Positions 11,346 to 22,410 of a DNA stretch of 64,000 bases are shown here, piece by piece (positions within the stretch are counted from its first letter, which is position 1; every line of letters begins with the position of its first letter). Location: assembly GCA_030144725.1 (NCBI GenBank), contig JASKMD010000029.1, positions 2,718,346-2,782,345 on the forward strand, read 5' to 3'. A model generated the notes under the pieces. The model saw only the letters and a list, made by a program, of their open reading frames with translations, was not told the DNA's origin and did not search any database. A program made the position numbers and the translations under genes. Source of the stretch: Haematococcus lacustris. Lineage: Eukaryota > Chlorophyta > Chlorophyceae > Chlamydomonadales > Haematococcaceae.

Positions 11346-11640
11346 AGGCTGAGTAGTATGTGTCCCCTCTTAAGCTGTCATCAGGTTACATCAGTGCATG
11401 CATGTCATGCCAACTCTAGGCTTTAGCCCTGTAACAGGGGTGTAACAGGGGTATGCAGGGCTATGTAACAGGGGTCAGGCAACAGTGCAGATGTTAGGCG
11501 CCCATGCCATGTGCATGGGCACATAAATGCATACAGATGAGACACCATGCCTAGTGAGGGGACCTGATTCTGCTTCTGCGGTTTGTTGAGGGAGCTGTTG
11601 AGCTGACTTTTGCCAAACATGCTGGACGTCAATGCTTGTT
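11346..11640 (+). repeat. Family I 3' end of the 10.5-kb copy
   Basis: It contains AAGCTGTCATCAGGTTACA, CATGCCAACTCTAGG, the hairpin CCCTGTAACAGGG (present twice through a local duplication), GTCAGGCAACAGTGC, GGCGCCCATGCCATGTGC and ACCTGATTCTGCTTC. Same order as the other family I 3' ends. It is nearly identical to 26435-26720 in the duplicated copy. Confidence 0.7.
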
Positions 11641-11799
11641 GATGAAGATGAGTGGAGAGGTCGCCAGAAAGAGGGAGGAGCTATGCGGGCTGTGCGGGCG
11701 GGGATGTGGGCAAGGCGGTATGCATGGGTCTGCTTAATGGCCCTAAAAGGAAAATCTGTGTAAGATGCCCCCCAAAACATGACCACTTCCCATGCCTTC

Positions 11800-11980
11800 C
11801 CATGCCGCACTGTGAACACGCCGCCCGCATCACATTTGTAGTCATCAAGGGTGCTATCGAGGATGCTTCAACTTGATTGGAGTAGCTAAGTGGGATTACC
11901 CACAGTCAAATGAGTCGTTCCGTGTTCATTTGCTTGTCTGCTTGATGGCACGTTGACAATGGCTATCGTGTGCAAGACGG
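11800..11980 (+). repeat. Family II 3' block
   Basis: It reads CACATTTGTAGTCATCAAGG, GTGCTATCGAGGATGC, TTCAACTTGATTGGAGTAGC and GGGATTACCCACAGTCAAA, as in other family II 3' ends, and finishes in the 30-bp sequence at 11951-11980 (CGTTGACAATGGCTATCG and on), which recurs at 16696-16725 and 27032-27061. Confidence 0.65.
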
Positions 11981-12009
11981 GTTCTTTGTATGGGTATTGA
12001 ACTGCTGTC

Positions 12010-12376
12010 ATGTCAGGCCCTCCCAACATGGGGTTGGTAATATGCATGCAAGTACTCTCTAAATACTGCATCGTTTTCGATAGCGTTTGGCACATTGGTA
12101 GCTGCAAATCAATGCGCGTCATCTGACCATCAGCGCACGACATTGGAGTCTTTGCTCGCGTACTGCCACATGTGCCCGCGAACAAGCCACAGCGGCGAGA
12201 CGGGTATCCTTGGCACGGTGAGCCGCATCGCTGTGGCCCCATCTACCTAGCGTAGTGAGCTGGTTGTGCACAAATGGAATGTCCGGCCAACACCCAACGC
12301 GATGTCTGCCGGGCGTGCAGGGCACCTTGACGGGGTGTTTGGAACATATTGTTATACTCGCTCTCGCCGAATACAC
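12010..12376 (-). repeat. Dispersed repeat shared with 62820-63140 (inverted)
   Basis: Both copies share a minus-strand (here) reading frame: CTPGRHRVGCWPDIPFVHNQ, then HRAKDTRL, then CSRAHVAVREQRLQ. The conserved frame suggests an old coding exon, perhaps a distal part of the family III element, since in both places it follows a family III N-terminus at a similar distance. The product is not recognised. Confidence 0.55.
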
Positions 12377-12783
12377 CCTTCGGGTCGGCGCACACTAAGG
12401 TATCAACGGCTTACACACACCCTCCTCCACTGTGTCCTCCACCGTGTTTCACCCGCTGCACCCATAGGAAAATGGCTACAAAATGTTTGTTCTTGACTCA
12501 CTGCTGCATCTCTTGAAACAAATTGCACATCAAACAACCCAGGCCTCTATCAGTTTGACATCTTCAAAGTGACATCATGTTCTCCAAGTAGAATCAGGTC
12601 CACGGGGCTGTGGGGTGGCAATTGAGCTATGAAACGTTGCACGCAGGTGGATGGGATGTAGGGGAGTGTAAGTCTCAGAGGAGCCGAGTCCAAACTCGGT
12701 CATGGTGTGGAGCTGTGTGACTGACTGCATGGCCCTGACCCCGAAATCGGCTAAGGGAGGTGACGGTCACAGACCAAAGTGTG

Positions 12784-13760
12784 CTTTTGGTCACCCCCGC
12801 CATTGGCTGCACCCCCATGGCTCAAGAGATAACTTTCTAACTGATTTCTGCACGGATGAGGCCGCCGATTTGTGCGATGAGCTAGTAATGGCCCGAATAG
12901 AGTGTAGCCAGCCCCAGCGCTTTGCCGGGTGGCTGGCCCCCAACACGCGACGTGTTTTGGCGCCACGCAGACATTCTTAGCGACCGCTACAGACAGCCTG
13001 GACCCAGCGCGGCGTGAATGGCGCATCCAAACTAATTTTCAAACCAGCATGTAACAGCGCTTAAAATCGCATTCTTCAGCGCAGGTTCAGTCCACATGTG
13101 ACAGCAATCTCAAAGTGTTCTAATAGTTGGTGCCAGTGGTTCCTTAACAGCCAAAAGCAGCTAGAATTAGTCAAAAAGATGCAGAGATTGAGCAGATAAT
13201 TGTGTAACCGCCCACACATGAAACGGCCCACACATCAAGACAACGCGTTTCTGTTCTAATAACACGTTACGAGCACTCACAAGGAGCCGCACAGAACTGG
13301 CAGTTCATCATTTGACGTCCTGGTTGGCCAGGAGATCGGCCGAGAAAAGTGCAAGAAAAGGAATATGACCCGACACGACTTGCACGATGTTCGGGTGCAG
13401 GGACAGGCCACACGCCATACAGACTCCCTCAAACATGTCATCAGTAGAACTAGCACTAGCACTAGAACACATGTCAGGGGGGTATTGCGCCCGACCAAAA
13501 ATTCAAAATGTTGAAAAGTTGGGCCGCTAAGCGCGATAGCTGTTTGCTGATCACAGCCCCATTAAGCAGGCCAATCCCGGCACAACGCGACCAATATTCT
13601 CAACACCCCCGCCCGCCCCGGCACAGGTGCACATCAGCCCGAGCAGCCGCTAGCTTCGCTTTGATGAGCTGCACCGCCCTGCGCAGAAATCGCTGTAAAA
13701 CTCTTAAAGATCAGTCGGATAGTTATCAGGGGTGCAGCCAATGGCGGGGGTGACCTTTTG
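12784..13760. mobile_element. 965-bp inverted-repeat element with 6-bp target duplication
   Basis: The element at 12790-13754 begins GTCACCCCCGCCATTGGCTG and ends with the exact complement; the inverted repeat is perfect for 26 bp, with weaker similarity for about 90 bp further in. It is bounded by CTTTTG at 12784-12789 and 13755-13760, a 6-bp target duplication. The interior has no significant gene. The ends resemble those of the larger element at 18057-25643 (GTCACCCCTCCCATTG), so this is probably a short non-autonomous relative. Confidence 0.8.
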
Positions 13761-14340
13761 ACATATTTGAGTATGAGCGTGTGTAACAATGTCTAAAAGG
13801 AGCGTAACCTAGTAAGTAGCATGCTGTAGTGGCGTTTTCACGCGTTTAACAACGTTAGCAGCCCTATCCTTAAAACGTTTAGTACGCGGCCCCTCCGCTA
13901 CTAACAGCCACAAACCAAACTTGTGGTTGTTAGTAGGGGAGGGGACTTGTTTGTGGCTGTTAGTAGCGGAGGGGACTTGTAAACAGGGCAACCACCGTCG
14001 TGATCACAGTCTTCGTCATCGCAGTCAGATTCAGAGTCGCTACGCTCCGCGGCCGCTGGCTTCGGTCTCGAGCTGTTTAGCGCCGGTGCTCGGCCTCGCG
14101 TGTTTAAACCCTTTAGCACTGGCGGTTTTGTCGTTATCTACTAGCTCTCTAGCTGTGGCATTGCCCTCTAGGTAAGGGGGGGAGGTGGGCTCATTGCCAC
14201 ATCGCCGCAACCGCTTTCCGATCCGACTGCTGCTGCCGACGCGCATGCGCATGTAGAGCAGCCTTAGCGACGAAGGTGGTCGCAGCGATGACGGCATGCC
14301 CCGCAACGGCCCAAATTTGAATCACTAACTTTGATGCTTT
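13761..14340. other. Stretch with a hairpin, no gene
   Basis: An inverted repeat lies at 13889-13975: CCGCTACTAACAGCCACAAA near 13893 pairs with GTTTGTGGCTGTTAGTAGCG near 13950. Otherwise I see no supported gene; weak open frames on both strands have no recognisable content. Confidence 0.5.
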
Positions 14341-14523
14341 GTTGTGCACGTCCTACTCGGTGTATGTTTATTCTGGATGGGTGAAAGGTAGCTGGCTGGG
14401 TTGGCTACATACTGAGCCAGCTAGCATCAAATTTGGCTCAGCGAGTGCAGAGTTATAGCCGTCCTACTACCAGGGGTCGGTTTACTGCCATTTTTTGAAT
14501 GTTGGGGGCGCCTGAGTCCCTGA

Positions 14524-14620
14524 CCTAGGTGTGACCATAGGAGTCGCTAGAGCCCTACCCTATGCAGGACTCTGTAGCGCACACATCCCCTTTGTAGAAG
14601 GCAATCTGGTTGTTTGTCAA
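14524..14620 (+). repeat. Dispersed repeat shared with 28385-28490
   Basis: Both places share AGGAGTCGCTAGAGCCCTAC, CCCTATGCA, ACTCTGTAGCGCACACATCC-like sequence, then CCCCTTTGTAG and a GCAATC stretch. No coding content. Confidence 0.55.
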
Positions 14621-14879
14621 ACATCAGCCGCATCAACACACTTGCAGTCACCCCAAGACCATCAGTCAATGCCTTCTACAAATCATCAACATTATGCCAC
14701 AAGCAAAGCAATGGCTGACCTGAGCACCATTAAGGTTCACTCGCCTCACTGTCCTTGGGCCCGAGCTCGAGTTTGTCATCCCTCATCACCACTCCACTTC
14801 TGAACTTGGGCAAAGAGGTGACGTCTGTTGGTGTCCACTGCATGGCGCTGCAGGCTGCCCCGATTGACCTCCCTCTCTA

Positions 14880-15764
14880 GCCACTCAGGATCCACCACCA
14901 CCCCTGACCCAGCCCCAGCAACCTCCGCTGCTTGGCTACCTCATCCCGCATGGCATCAGTAGGCACCACCCCACCCTCACCCTGACCCGCACCCTGTAGC
15001 CAGGTCACTTCCTTCCCCTGCACACTACGCTCCACCCAGCTGCGCTATCGCTCAGTCCAGGCTGGACAGCCACCCAAGGGCACCCCAAAGCGGCGCTGGT
15101 GCTCGTGTGAGCCAGAGCCAGAGCCACCGCTTGCTCAAGCCTGCGGGGAAACAACACGGTGAGGCTGTTGGCAAAGCTGGTCTCCAACTTGGCGCCCACA
15201 TCGTCCACGGTGTTGGCGTTGTGTACATAGCGAGGAACGGCGTCGAGGCGGGCGTGGAGGCCCGGGTACGCGGCCAACACAGCCTCCAACGCTGCGCTGG
15301 GCCGAGATTGCCTGCCGGGAGGAGGCAGACCGCGGTTCAGCTGCAGGTACAGGTCGCGTCCTCAACAGGGATGTCGTCGAAAGCCTCCCGCCCGTCCGCA
15401 AGCGCAGTGACCCGTGTGTGCCAGCCGCGCACCACGTGGCCCAGTAGCAAGCTGCCGAGCAGCGCCCTCACGGTGCAGGCCTTTACCCAAGCCTCAACCT
15501 GTTGAACGAGGCGCGCCTCGACCACAGCGGACGCTACGACCCCCCCCCGCAGCGGACACCCGCAGCGAACACCCCCTTCATCACGGTATGGAGCTTGCAC
15601 TTATTGGCATGGCAGGTGTTGTTGTTGTGGCAGGCCCAGCGGGCTTCACCGCTGGCCTGCTTGGCTTGATGCGCCTGGCTTGGTTCTGGCTGTGCGTCGA
15701 GCTCGCGGTCCACCTCACTGTTTGAGGCACTACGGTTCCGTCTACGCTGTGTTTTTCGCTGCAT
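14880..15764 (-). pseudogene. Family III Fanzor N-terminal fragment (copy 1)
   Basis: The minus strand starts at an ATG at 15764 (MQRKTQRRRNRSASNSEVDR) and continues through HNNNTCHANKCKLHTVMKG, VASAVVEARLVQQVEAWV, and AYPGLHARLDAVPRYVHN, then TVDDVGAKLETSFANSL. This helical N-terminal order (a basic head, NKCKLHT, then a TxFANSL-type helix) is that of green-algal Fanzor proteins as I know them, and the inverted copy at 61561-62640 has the same segments plus the next domain. Frameshifts, one at the C-run near 15541-15547, break the frame. No RuvC part is attached. Confidence 0.6.
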
Positions 15765-15953
15765 ACGCTCTGTAAATCGTTAATTTCTTTTGTTATTTCC
15801 TGGTTTTCCTGTTTCCTTTGTCTATTTTCCCACATGCAACAGTGAGACCTCTGCAGCCGGCTTTGTAATTCACTAGTCACTTCCTCCAACCCTCCCAGCT
15901 CTTAGCGTGCTCTTAAACGTTCTAGGATGGGCTAGGCTGAAAACCTGTGGAGC

Positions 15954-16422
15954 ATCATGCCCAGTGATGGGTAATACAAGATACGTGTATCGATACAGAT
16001 ACGTATTTTTTGTATGATACAAGAATACACGTATCGTATTAAAAAAATACAAGTGCCGGCCGGCAAGTTGCGTGGGTGCCTTCGCAGCAGCTGCTGGCTG
16101 CTGCCATAGCTAGAGTCCGCGCTTAAGCCATGCCGCGCGGGGCTAAAGCAATCGGCCTGCTCCCGGAGCAGTCGGTCGCATGTGTCGGTTTTACATGCAA
16201 GAACTTCAGAGTTGGGAGGCCCTGACTTTCCGCCGTCGCCGTCCTGCCCAGCCATCAAGGACAGGCTGCGGGACTGGCTGCGCTGCTCCTAGCTGCTCAT
16301 TTCCCGAGTGACATGTCGCCTCTGTATCGCTGTATTGTATCGATACAAAAAATACACGTTTTTTCGTGTATTTTCTTGTATTTCCTGTATCGATACATGT
16401 ATTACCCATCACTGATCATGCC
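15954..16422. mobile_element. hAT-like MITE with 8-bp target duplication
   Basis: The 453-bp element at 15962-16414 begins CAGTGATGGGTAATACA and ends TGTATTACCCATCACTG. Subterminal regions are AT-rich with many GTATCGATAC palindromes. It is bounded by ATCATGCC at 15954-15961 and 16415-16422, a perfect 8-bp duplication. CAG/CTG-type ends and 8-bp duplications are hallmarks of the hAT superfamily. No transposase is encoded, so it is non-autonomous. Confidence 0.85.
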
Positions 16423-16695
16423 CCCAAGTTCACACGCTTCACGGGCTGTACTTCCGTGACAGCCGCAGCTGATGCGGAGCTTACGAAGCTCGCAGCACCT
16501 GCTGCCCGTCCATCGTCTCCTTCGAGCATGTGTGTCATTCGTCCCTGACCTCGTGACGAGCAGCCTTGTAGCGAAAGGACACAGCCAGTCCCGTGCAGCA
16601 GACCGGCGCCAGGCAGGCCAGCACCAGGCTGGCTCCGGGCCCCAGCAGCCACCCCTGCTGGAGCTGCTTGCCTCCCTGGGAGCCGTGTACCGCAG

Positions 16696-17428
16696 CGTTG
16701 ACAATGGCTATCGTGTGCAAGACGGACATGTAAACCACTGCTTCCCATGCCGCCGACCACGCGACCCGGACGTATACACAAGGTCGCGAACCCTGACCCT
16801 GACGCTGACCCGGACCCGGACCCGGACCCGGACCCGTGTACACATGTCAGCTCGTCTGTGCATGCCCGTCAGCCTTGTGAGTTGCACCTGCCACGTGACC
16901 GGCCTAGGCCCGAAGACTGGGTACCCCCAGCAGGCCAGGTGATCCAGCGGCTGGTGCGCCCAGCCTGGAGTCAGCGGCATGCGAAGTATGTGCGGGGCCT
17001 GCTGCGGTGCCATGAGGTGCCGCCCAACCCCCCTCCCCCTGCCCAGGAGCCCCCCCTCCCCTAACCCAGGAAACCCCTGCCCCTGCCCAGGACCCCCCTG
17101 CCCAGGCCCCCCCCCCCCACCCAGCCCAGGACCAGCCCCTCCCTTCTGCACCTGGCACAGTGCCACCACCCCAGGCCCCTCCATGGTGCAGGTGGCTGGA
17201 CTAGGACACCGACGCTTGCCTGAACTTCCAGTGCATTGGGGTGAGCAAGCAGCGCCCCCTGGAGCTGTGCAGCTGAACGGACCGGGAGTCTCTGGCCCCC
17301 ATTGGCAAGGAGTACCAGCAGGGCTGCAAGCGGGTCAATGACCGGCTGTCCAAGGGCAGGCAGCGGCTGCACCGGGCAGCAGAGTACCCGGCGGGGTATT
17401 GATAGCCAGGCCCGCAACAACCCATAGG
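16696..17428 (+). pseudogene. Family II Fanzor pseudogene (left duplicate)
   Basis: After the 30-bp junction repeat and a (GACCCG)n microsatellite at 16806-16836, which has replaced the RuvC-II region, the plus strand gives CQLVCACPSAL-like and ELHLPRDRPRPEDW-like pieces, then QRLVRPAWSQRHAKYVRGLL and RCHEVPP, a proline-rich linker, then RuvC-III as WLD-stop-DTDACLNFQCIG, and KEYQQGCKRVNDRLSKGRQR, ending in a broken AAEYPAGY tail. The stop inside RuvC-III (TAG at the Arg of DRD) is shared with the duplicate at 27032-27692. Confidence 0.7.
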
Positions 17429-17640
17429 GCCGAGCATGTTTACTCAGGCTGTTAGCCTTTCAAGCATCACGTTGTTAGTTTGGGTAAGGTGCTCAGTGCT
17501 TCGGGGGAGAATGCCACAGGTGTGGGGGTTGTAGTCATCAAGGGTGCGCCCGTGGATGCTACAACTTGATTGGAGTACCTGAGTGGGATTACCCACAGTC
17601 AAACAAGTTGTTCCATGTTGAATGAGTTTTGTTTGTCTGG
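17429..17640 (+). repeat. Family II 3' block
   Basis: It begins with CAGGCTGTTAGCCTTTCAAG, then GGTGTGGGGGTTGTAGTCAT, CAAGGGTGCGCCCGTGG, CTACAACTTGATTGGAGTAC and GATTACCCACAGTCAAACAA. Nearly identical to 27720-27930. It is one of about ten dispersed copies in the window. Confidence 0.7.
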
Positions 17641-18056
17641 TACGCCTCCTTCCTTAGTGTGCAAGTGATGAGATGCCATGTGATGAGGAGGGATGCGATC
17701 AGGAAGGAATTGGTGGGAGCATTAGGGCCTATGTCACATGCGTATGCCTGAGTGTCATCACCCTAGCGGGGGCAGGGATGGGGTCATCACTGTGTGTTGA
17801 GGGGCGGCTAGGATCAGGGCTGAGCCTGTGACAAGGGTAGAGCCTGTGACGAACATGGGGAGAGGAGAGCAGCAGGCTCATGCTCAACACACGGGGCACG
17901 AGCATATCGCAAGCAGTGCCGCATGTAGCACACAACACTAAACTCTGGATGAAAGGGCCCGCGACAGGACCAGCGCTGGTCTGCGTGCAACACACGTTTG
18001 CGAGTATACAGGCCGTCCTGTATCCCTATCCTTCACCCTACACTTCACCACAGCAG
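17641..18056. other. Duplicated non-coding stretch
   Basis: It matches 27930-28355, being the right end of the segmental duplication. It includes CAGGCCGTCCTGTATCCC (18009-18026), half of an inverted repeat seen complete at 28302-28611. No supported gene. Confidence 0.5.
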
Positions 18057-18353
18057 GTCACCCCTCCCATTGAACCACCACGTAAGGGACATTTGACTTT
18101 GCGGCGTGCCTGGTGAGAGTTGAGTTGTCATTTAAACGCGGAACGCCTTATCTTTGCGTCGCGCTTGCGTCTGCGCGCCCGAGCTGCTGGCACCCACGGT
18201 GACCGGCAGTCTGCCAGGCACGCGAACGGTTCCGCTCTGCGCGATGGGCCTTTCAAGTGCTGCCTAACAACACCCACAACGCGGGATGCAGAGTTCTCCG
18301 CTGCGGTACACTGCGGTACACTTTACGCTTGGAGCCCAATTTTCACAGCCAGC

Positions 18354-18794
18354 TCAATCCCACTCTGCCTGCCCATTGAGATGCTCCAGTACCATGTACC
18401 GTAGGTCAGCACGCAAGGTGTTGGCTGGCACATACAACCCCACTGCCTTGCAATACTCGTTTAACATTTTCACGCTCAGCTTCTTGCCCAAAGTGCACAG
18501 CTGCTTCACGCTATCTGGTGCAAATGAGCACAGAAGGGTGAGGCACTCATCGTCAACAAGTCTTGCACACACACACTTGCCGCTGTGATGCCGTCAGGCA
18601 TGCCACCCATGGCGGCCTCAGCCTGACAAACGTGTTGAGGCTGACACGCATGCTGGGTGGCTGCTGCAGCTGTCCTCCTTGCTGATGCTGATCCTCCAAG
18701 TGCTGCTGCTCGTCATCAAACTCACGCCACATCACCAGCAGTGAGCTCTCGAAGAAACGCCTGGTCTCCTTTACAAGTGTGCATGTGTCGTCCC
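18354..18794 (-). pseudogene. Fragment of a transposon-encoded protein, C-terminal part
   Basis: The minus strand reads KETRRFFESSLLVMWREFDD, a Gln-rich stretch, MRVSLNTFVRL, then after a frame change at a TGTGTG run near 18575, ARLVDDECLTLLCSF, LGKKLSVKMLNEYCKAVGLY and TLRADLRYMVLEHL, then a stop. The last segment resembles a SAP-like helix-turn-helix (KLSVxxLxxYCxxxGL...LRADL), which is only a suggestion. The gene is cut by the LTR retrotransposon at 18795, and its upstream part is probably at 23883-25092. Confidence 0.5.
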
Positions 18795-19228
18795 TGTAAC
18801 GGAGCTGAGACCAGGGAGCCTGTGAGGGCGGGAGAACGAGACAGGACCCGGGGTCAGATAGAGTTCTGAGCCAAGGTTACAACATAGCAGAGATGACCAA
18901 CAGAGCACGGCTTACCTGTGAGGGCGGGAGAACGAGACAGGACCCGGGGTCAGATAGAGTTCTGAGCCAAGGTGCCTGTCTCTGCCCTCACAGAGCCTTA
19001 AGTACTCAAAACCATTCACATTCTTAGTCATCCACGTGTAAAGGGAAAAGGTGTACGTAAACTGTGAACTTCTGTGCTCGGTGCATCCGCCTAGGTTCGG
19101 AGCACCTTGCACAGAGAACAACAGAAGCATCCACTGTAAGAAAAGAACAAGTACTCAGTTCGCTAAAGATCAGACATGCTAGTCAGTTTAAAAGATGCAA
19201 GCCGCCCATGCTGCGCATGTCCACTACA
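18795..19228 (-). repeat. 3' LTR of the chromovirus
   Basis: 434 bp, TG...CA ends. By eye it is identical to the 5' LTR. It contains a 59-bp internal duplication (18819-18877 and 18915-18973). Confidence 0.93.
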
Positions 19229-19245
19229 TTCACCCCCCCTGGAAA
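19229..19245 (-). other. Polypurine tract of the chromovirus
   Basis: On the minus strand CCAGGGGGGGTGAA stands directly before the 3' LTR, the position of the plus-strand primer in LTR elements. Confidence 0.7.
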
Positions 19246-19269
19246 AAAGATGTTTAGCCTCTAAACATG

Positions 19270-22200
19270 CTACCTGCGCTTCTTAGGAGCCTTAGCTTGC
19301 TTGCACTGATGACAGAGCCAGGCACCACGAGGCACAGAACGAAGTGGGGGTGACAGGCACGTGATGTGAAAACCCTTGTCGCATTGATCACAAAGCAACA
19401 TCGGAGGCCGCGGTGAACGGCTGGCGCAGACTTGGCAGGCAGGGTCGTCGTCAACCGGGGCATGATGGCGGGCGGTGTAGTCCCGGATTAAGGCGGCGAC
19501 CGCGTCCTGCTGCGCGAGTGCTGGGCCCCACTCCCAGGAGTTGAACGAGTCATCGTAGCCAGCCCACTTGATGAGGTATTGAAAAGCGTGCTGCGCGTCG
19601 TTCCAGCGACGACCCAGGATGGCTTCCACCGTGAAGTACGCCTCGCCATCGATGATCACGGGCGAAGGCTGAAGCTCCACGGCGCGCTCAGGGAAAGAGG
19701 AGGAGGAAAGGTAGGGCCGTAGGCGGCTGATGTGGAAGGTGGGGAGGATACGCATGGAGGAAGGGAGGTCGAGCTTGTAGGAGACTGGGGAGTGCTTGGC
19801 CAGGACCTTGAAGGGCCCCACAAAGCGAGGCTGGAGCTTGGCGCTGTTGACAGCAGTCTGCAGGTTCAGGTTGGCACAGCTGAGCAGCACCAGATCACCG
19901 ACCTCAAACTCCTCATGGCGGCGGTGCTGGTCAGCATGCAGCTTCTGGGTGTCAATGGAGCGCTGCAGGGCTGAGCGGGCGGCGGTAAGGTTGTTGCGCA
20001 TGGAGGTGACGAAGTCCTCAGCTGCCTGGCTGGGCACAAGGGTGGGAGGGGGGAGCAAGAGGGCAGAGGGTGTGGTGGGGTGTTGGCCGTAGTTGAGGTA
20101 GAAGGGGGTGAAGCCGGTGCCAACGTGCTCAGAGCTGTTGTAGGCAAACTCCACGGCTGCAAGGTGCTGGTCCCAATCAGTCTTGTGGTCGTTGACGTAG
20201 GGCCGCAGCATGTCCTCCACAGTGCGGTTGGCGCGCTCTGTCTGGCCGTCGGTCTGGGGGTGGTAGGCAGAGGAGAGGAGGAGCCGGGTGCCGGTGAGGT
20301 GGAAGAGGGAGGTCCAGAAGTCAGATGTGAACTTGGGGTCACGGTCAGAGATGATGGCCTCCGGCAGGCCGTGGTGCTTGAAGATGTGGTCAAAGAAGAG
20401 GCGGGCGGTGTCGTGAGCGGTGGCGGTGGTGGTGGTGGGGATGAGGTGGATCATCTTGCTGAGCTTGTCGACGACGGTGAAGATCATGGTGTGGCCGCGG
20501 GGAGTGGCTGGAAGGGGCCCAATGAAGTCCATGCTGACCTGCTGCCAATTGCGGGAGGGGATGGGGAGGGGCTGTAGCAGGCCAGGGGGCAGCTGGTTAG
20601 TGGCCTTGTTGCGCTGGCACTTGTCGCATGTGCGCACGTACTCCTGGACGGTCTTGTGCATCTGCGGCCAATAGAAGTGACGCTGCAGCCGCTCCAGAGT
20701 CTTGGCACGCCCTAGGTGGGCAGCGGTGTGGGCGTCATGAGCTTCATGCAACAGCTGGGCGCGGAGAGGGGAGGAGGGGATGTAGAGGCGGGGAGGGGTG
20801 GAGGTGGTGTAGAGGCGGCCTTCAATGACCTGCAGGTGGGTAGGGCTGGAGGGTGAAGGGGGGGAGAGGACCTGGGGCAGGGCTGCTTGGTAGGCCGGGT
20901 CCTCGGGCGCATGGCGGTCAAAGGTGGAGAAGAAGGAGGGGTCAGGGTCAACGATGGAGAGGGCGGTGAGTTGGTGGTCAGGGCGACGGGAAAGGGCGTC
21001 CGGCACGGTGTGGTGCTTGCCAGCCTTGTGCACAAAGGTGATGTCAAACTCTGCAAGGCGCTGGGTCCACCGCATCTGGCGCCCGGTGAGGTTGGACTGG
21101 GTGAGCACATGGGTGGTGGCGCTGTTGTCAGTCTCCACAATGAAGGGACGACCCAGTAGGTAGTGGCGCCAGGTGGTGAGGGCATGGAGCACAGCCAGGA
21201 GCTCACGCTCATGGGCTGGGTAGTTGACCTGAGCCGGGTTGAGCTTGCGGCTCTCGTAGGCCACCACGTACTCGGCGCCGGAGGAGTCCTGTTGGGTAAG
21301 CACGGCACCAATGGCAAAGAGGGAGGCATCAGTCTTGACAGTGAAGGGGAGGGAGAAGTCAGGGGGACGCACGACGGGGGAGCTGGCCATGGCTGCCTTG
21401 ATGTCGGCAAAGGCACGCTGCTCAGCCTCGCCCCAACGCCATGGCTGCTCATCACGCAGCAGGTCGGTGAGAGGGAGAACACGGTGGGCATGGTGGTGTA
21501 GGAGACGCCGGTAGTAGTTGGCGGTGCCGAGGAACGACCGTAGCTGGTGCTTGTCCTGTGGAGCAGGCCAGTCCAGCACAGCCTTGACCTTGGTGGGGTC
21601 TGGCTGGATGCCGGCGGCGGAGACGACGTGGCCCAGGAAGTCCACGGTGTCCAGCCAGAATGCGCACTTGGCCAGGTTAGCGCACAGCTGGTGTTGCCGC
21701 AAGAGGGAGAGGGTAAGGTGGAGGTGGCGCTCGTGGTCAGCAGCTGACTTGGAGAAGACAAGGATGTCATCGGGTGCGGAAGGCGGTCTTGGGGATGTCG
21801 TCCTCAGCCACCCTGATCTGGTGGTACCCAGACCGAAGGTCGATCTTGGAAAAGACCTGGGCACCTGACAGCTGGTCCAGCAGATCATCGATGCGGGGGA
21901 GGGGGGTAACGGTTCTTGAGGGTCTGCTGGTTGAGGGCACGGAAGTCCACACAGAGGCGCAGGCTGCCGTCCTTCTTGCGCACGAACAACACAGGGGCAG
22001 CAAAGGGGGAGGTGGATGGCCGGATGAAACCCTTGGCCAGGAGGTCGTCCAACTGCTTCTTCAGCTGGTCCAGCTCTGGCTGCGACATGCGGTAGATGGG
22101 ACGGGGGGAGGGGGCAGGGCCGGTGAGATGGATGGTGTGGTCCACGGAGCGGCGGGGCATGTCCTGGACTGCAGGCAGCTCCTTGGGAAAGACAGAGGGG

Positions 22201-22331
22201 TACTGCTGCACCAGTGTTGCCGCCTTGGGGTGGAGAGGGGGTGGATCAGGGGCAGGGGTGGAGGTAGAGGGTGAGGAAGAGGGGTTGGGTTGCTGGGTGA
22301 GCAGGGCCATGAAGACCTCATCATGCCGCGC
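19270..22331 (-). pseudogene. Chromovirus pol: broken RT, intact RNase H, integrase, chromodomain, PHD finger
   Basis: The N-terminal RT piece (22331-21885) has [21 protein letters not shown] one-base insertion in a C-run near 21900 shifts the frame; then [20 protein letters not shown]. Near 21783 the sequence jumps from KTAFRTR to DDILVFSKS, deleting the fingers/palm stretch, including the residues before the DD of YxDD, and changing frame. From there 19270-21783 is one open frame: RNase H (TDAS...AHERELLAVLHA...TDNSA), integrase zinc region (H..H, TCDKCQ), DDE core (DFIGPLP, SDRDPKF, HPQTDGQTERANRT), chromodomain (YLIKWAGYDDSFNSWEW), and a C-terminal C4HC3 PHD finger (CQVC, LCDQCDKGFHITC, WLCHQCK). 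No protease between gag and RT. Integrase should still be translatable if the frame were joined, but not as a normal polyprotein. Confidence 0.9.
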
Positions 22332-22410
22332 TGCCCGGCGGAAGCGTGGCGCCGACAGCAGGTTCAGCTGATCCGCTTGGAGTGGGGTGGGTGGGTCCGG
22401 AAGGCGACGT

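Larger units (their letters stand above)
11981..16695. mobile_element. 4.7-kb segment inserted between 30-bp direct repeats
   Basis: The identical 30-bp sequence beginning CGTTGACAATGGCTATCG stands at 11951-11980 and 16696-16725. In the duplicated copy (25656-28355) the same 30 bp occurs once, at 27032-27061, with the flanks joined, so this 4,715-bp segment is an insertion, or was removed from the other copy by recombination between the repeats. It carries a family III Fanzor N-terminus (minus strand), a repeat shared with 62820-63140, and two MITE-like elements. Its parts recur in inverted order at 61340-63140. Confidence 0.6.

Noticed and set aside
11951..16725. 30-bp flanking repeat as a normal transposon target duplication
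   Set aside because: It is too long for known DNA transposons, and the 30 bp also occurs as part of the family II 3' region, so recombination between pre-existing copies is as likely.
19732..21868. Plus-strand open frames across pol
   Set aside because: Gly/Glu/Val-rich antisense shadows of the integrase and RNase H frames.
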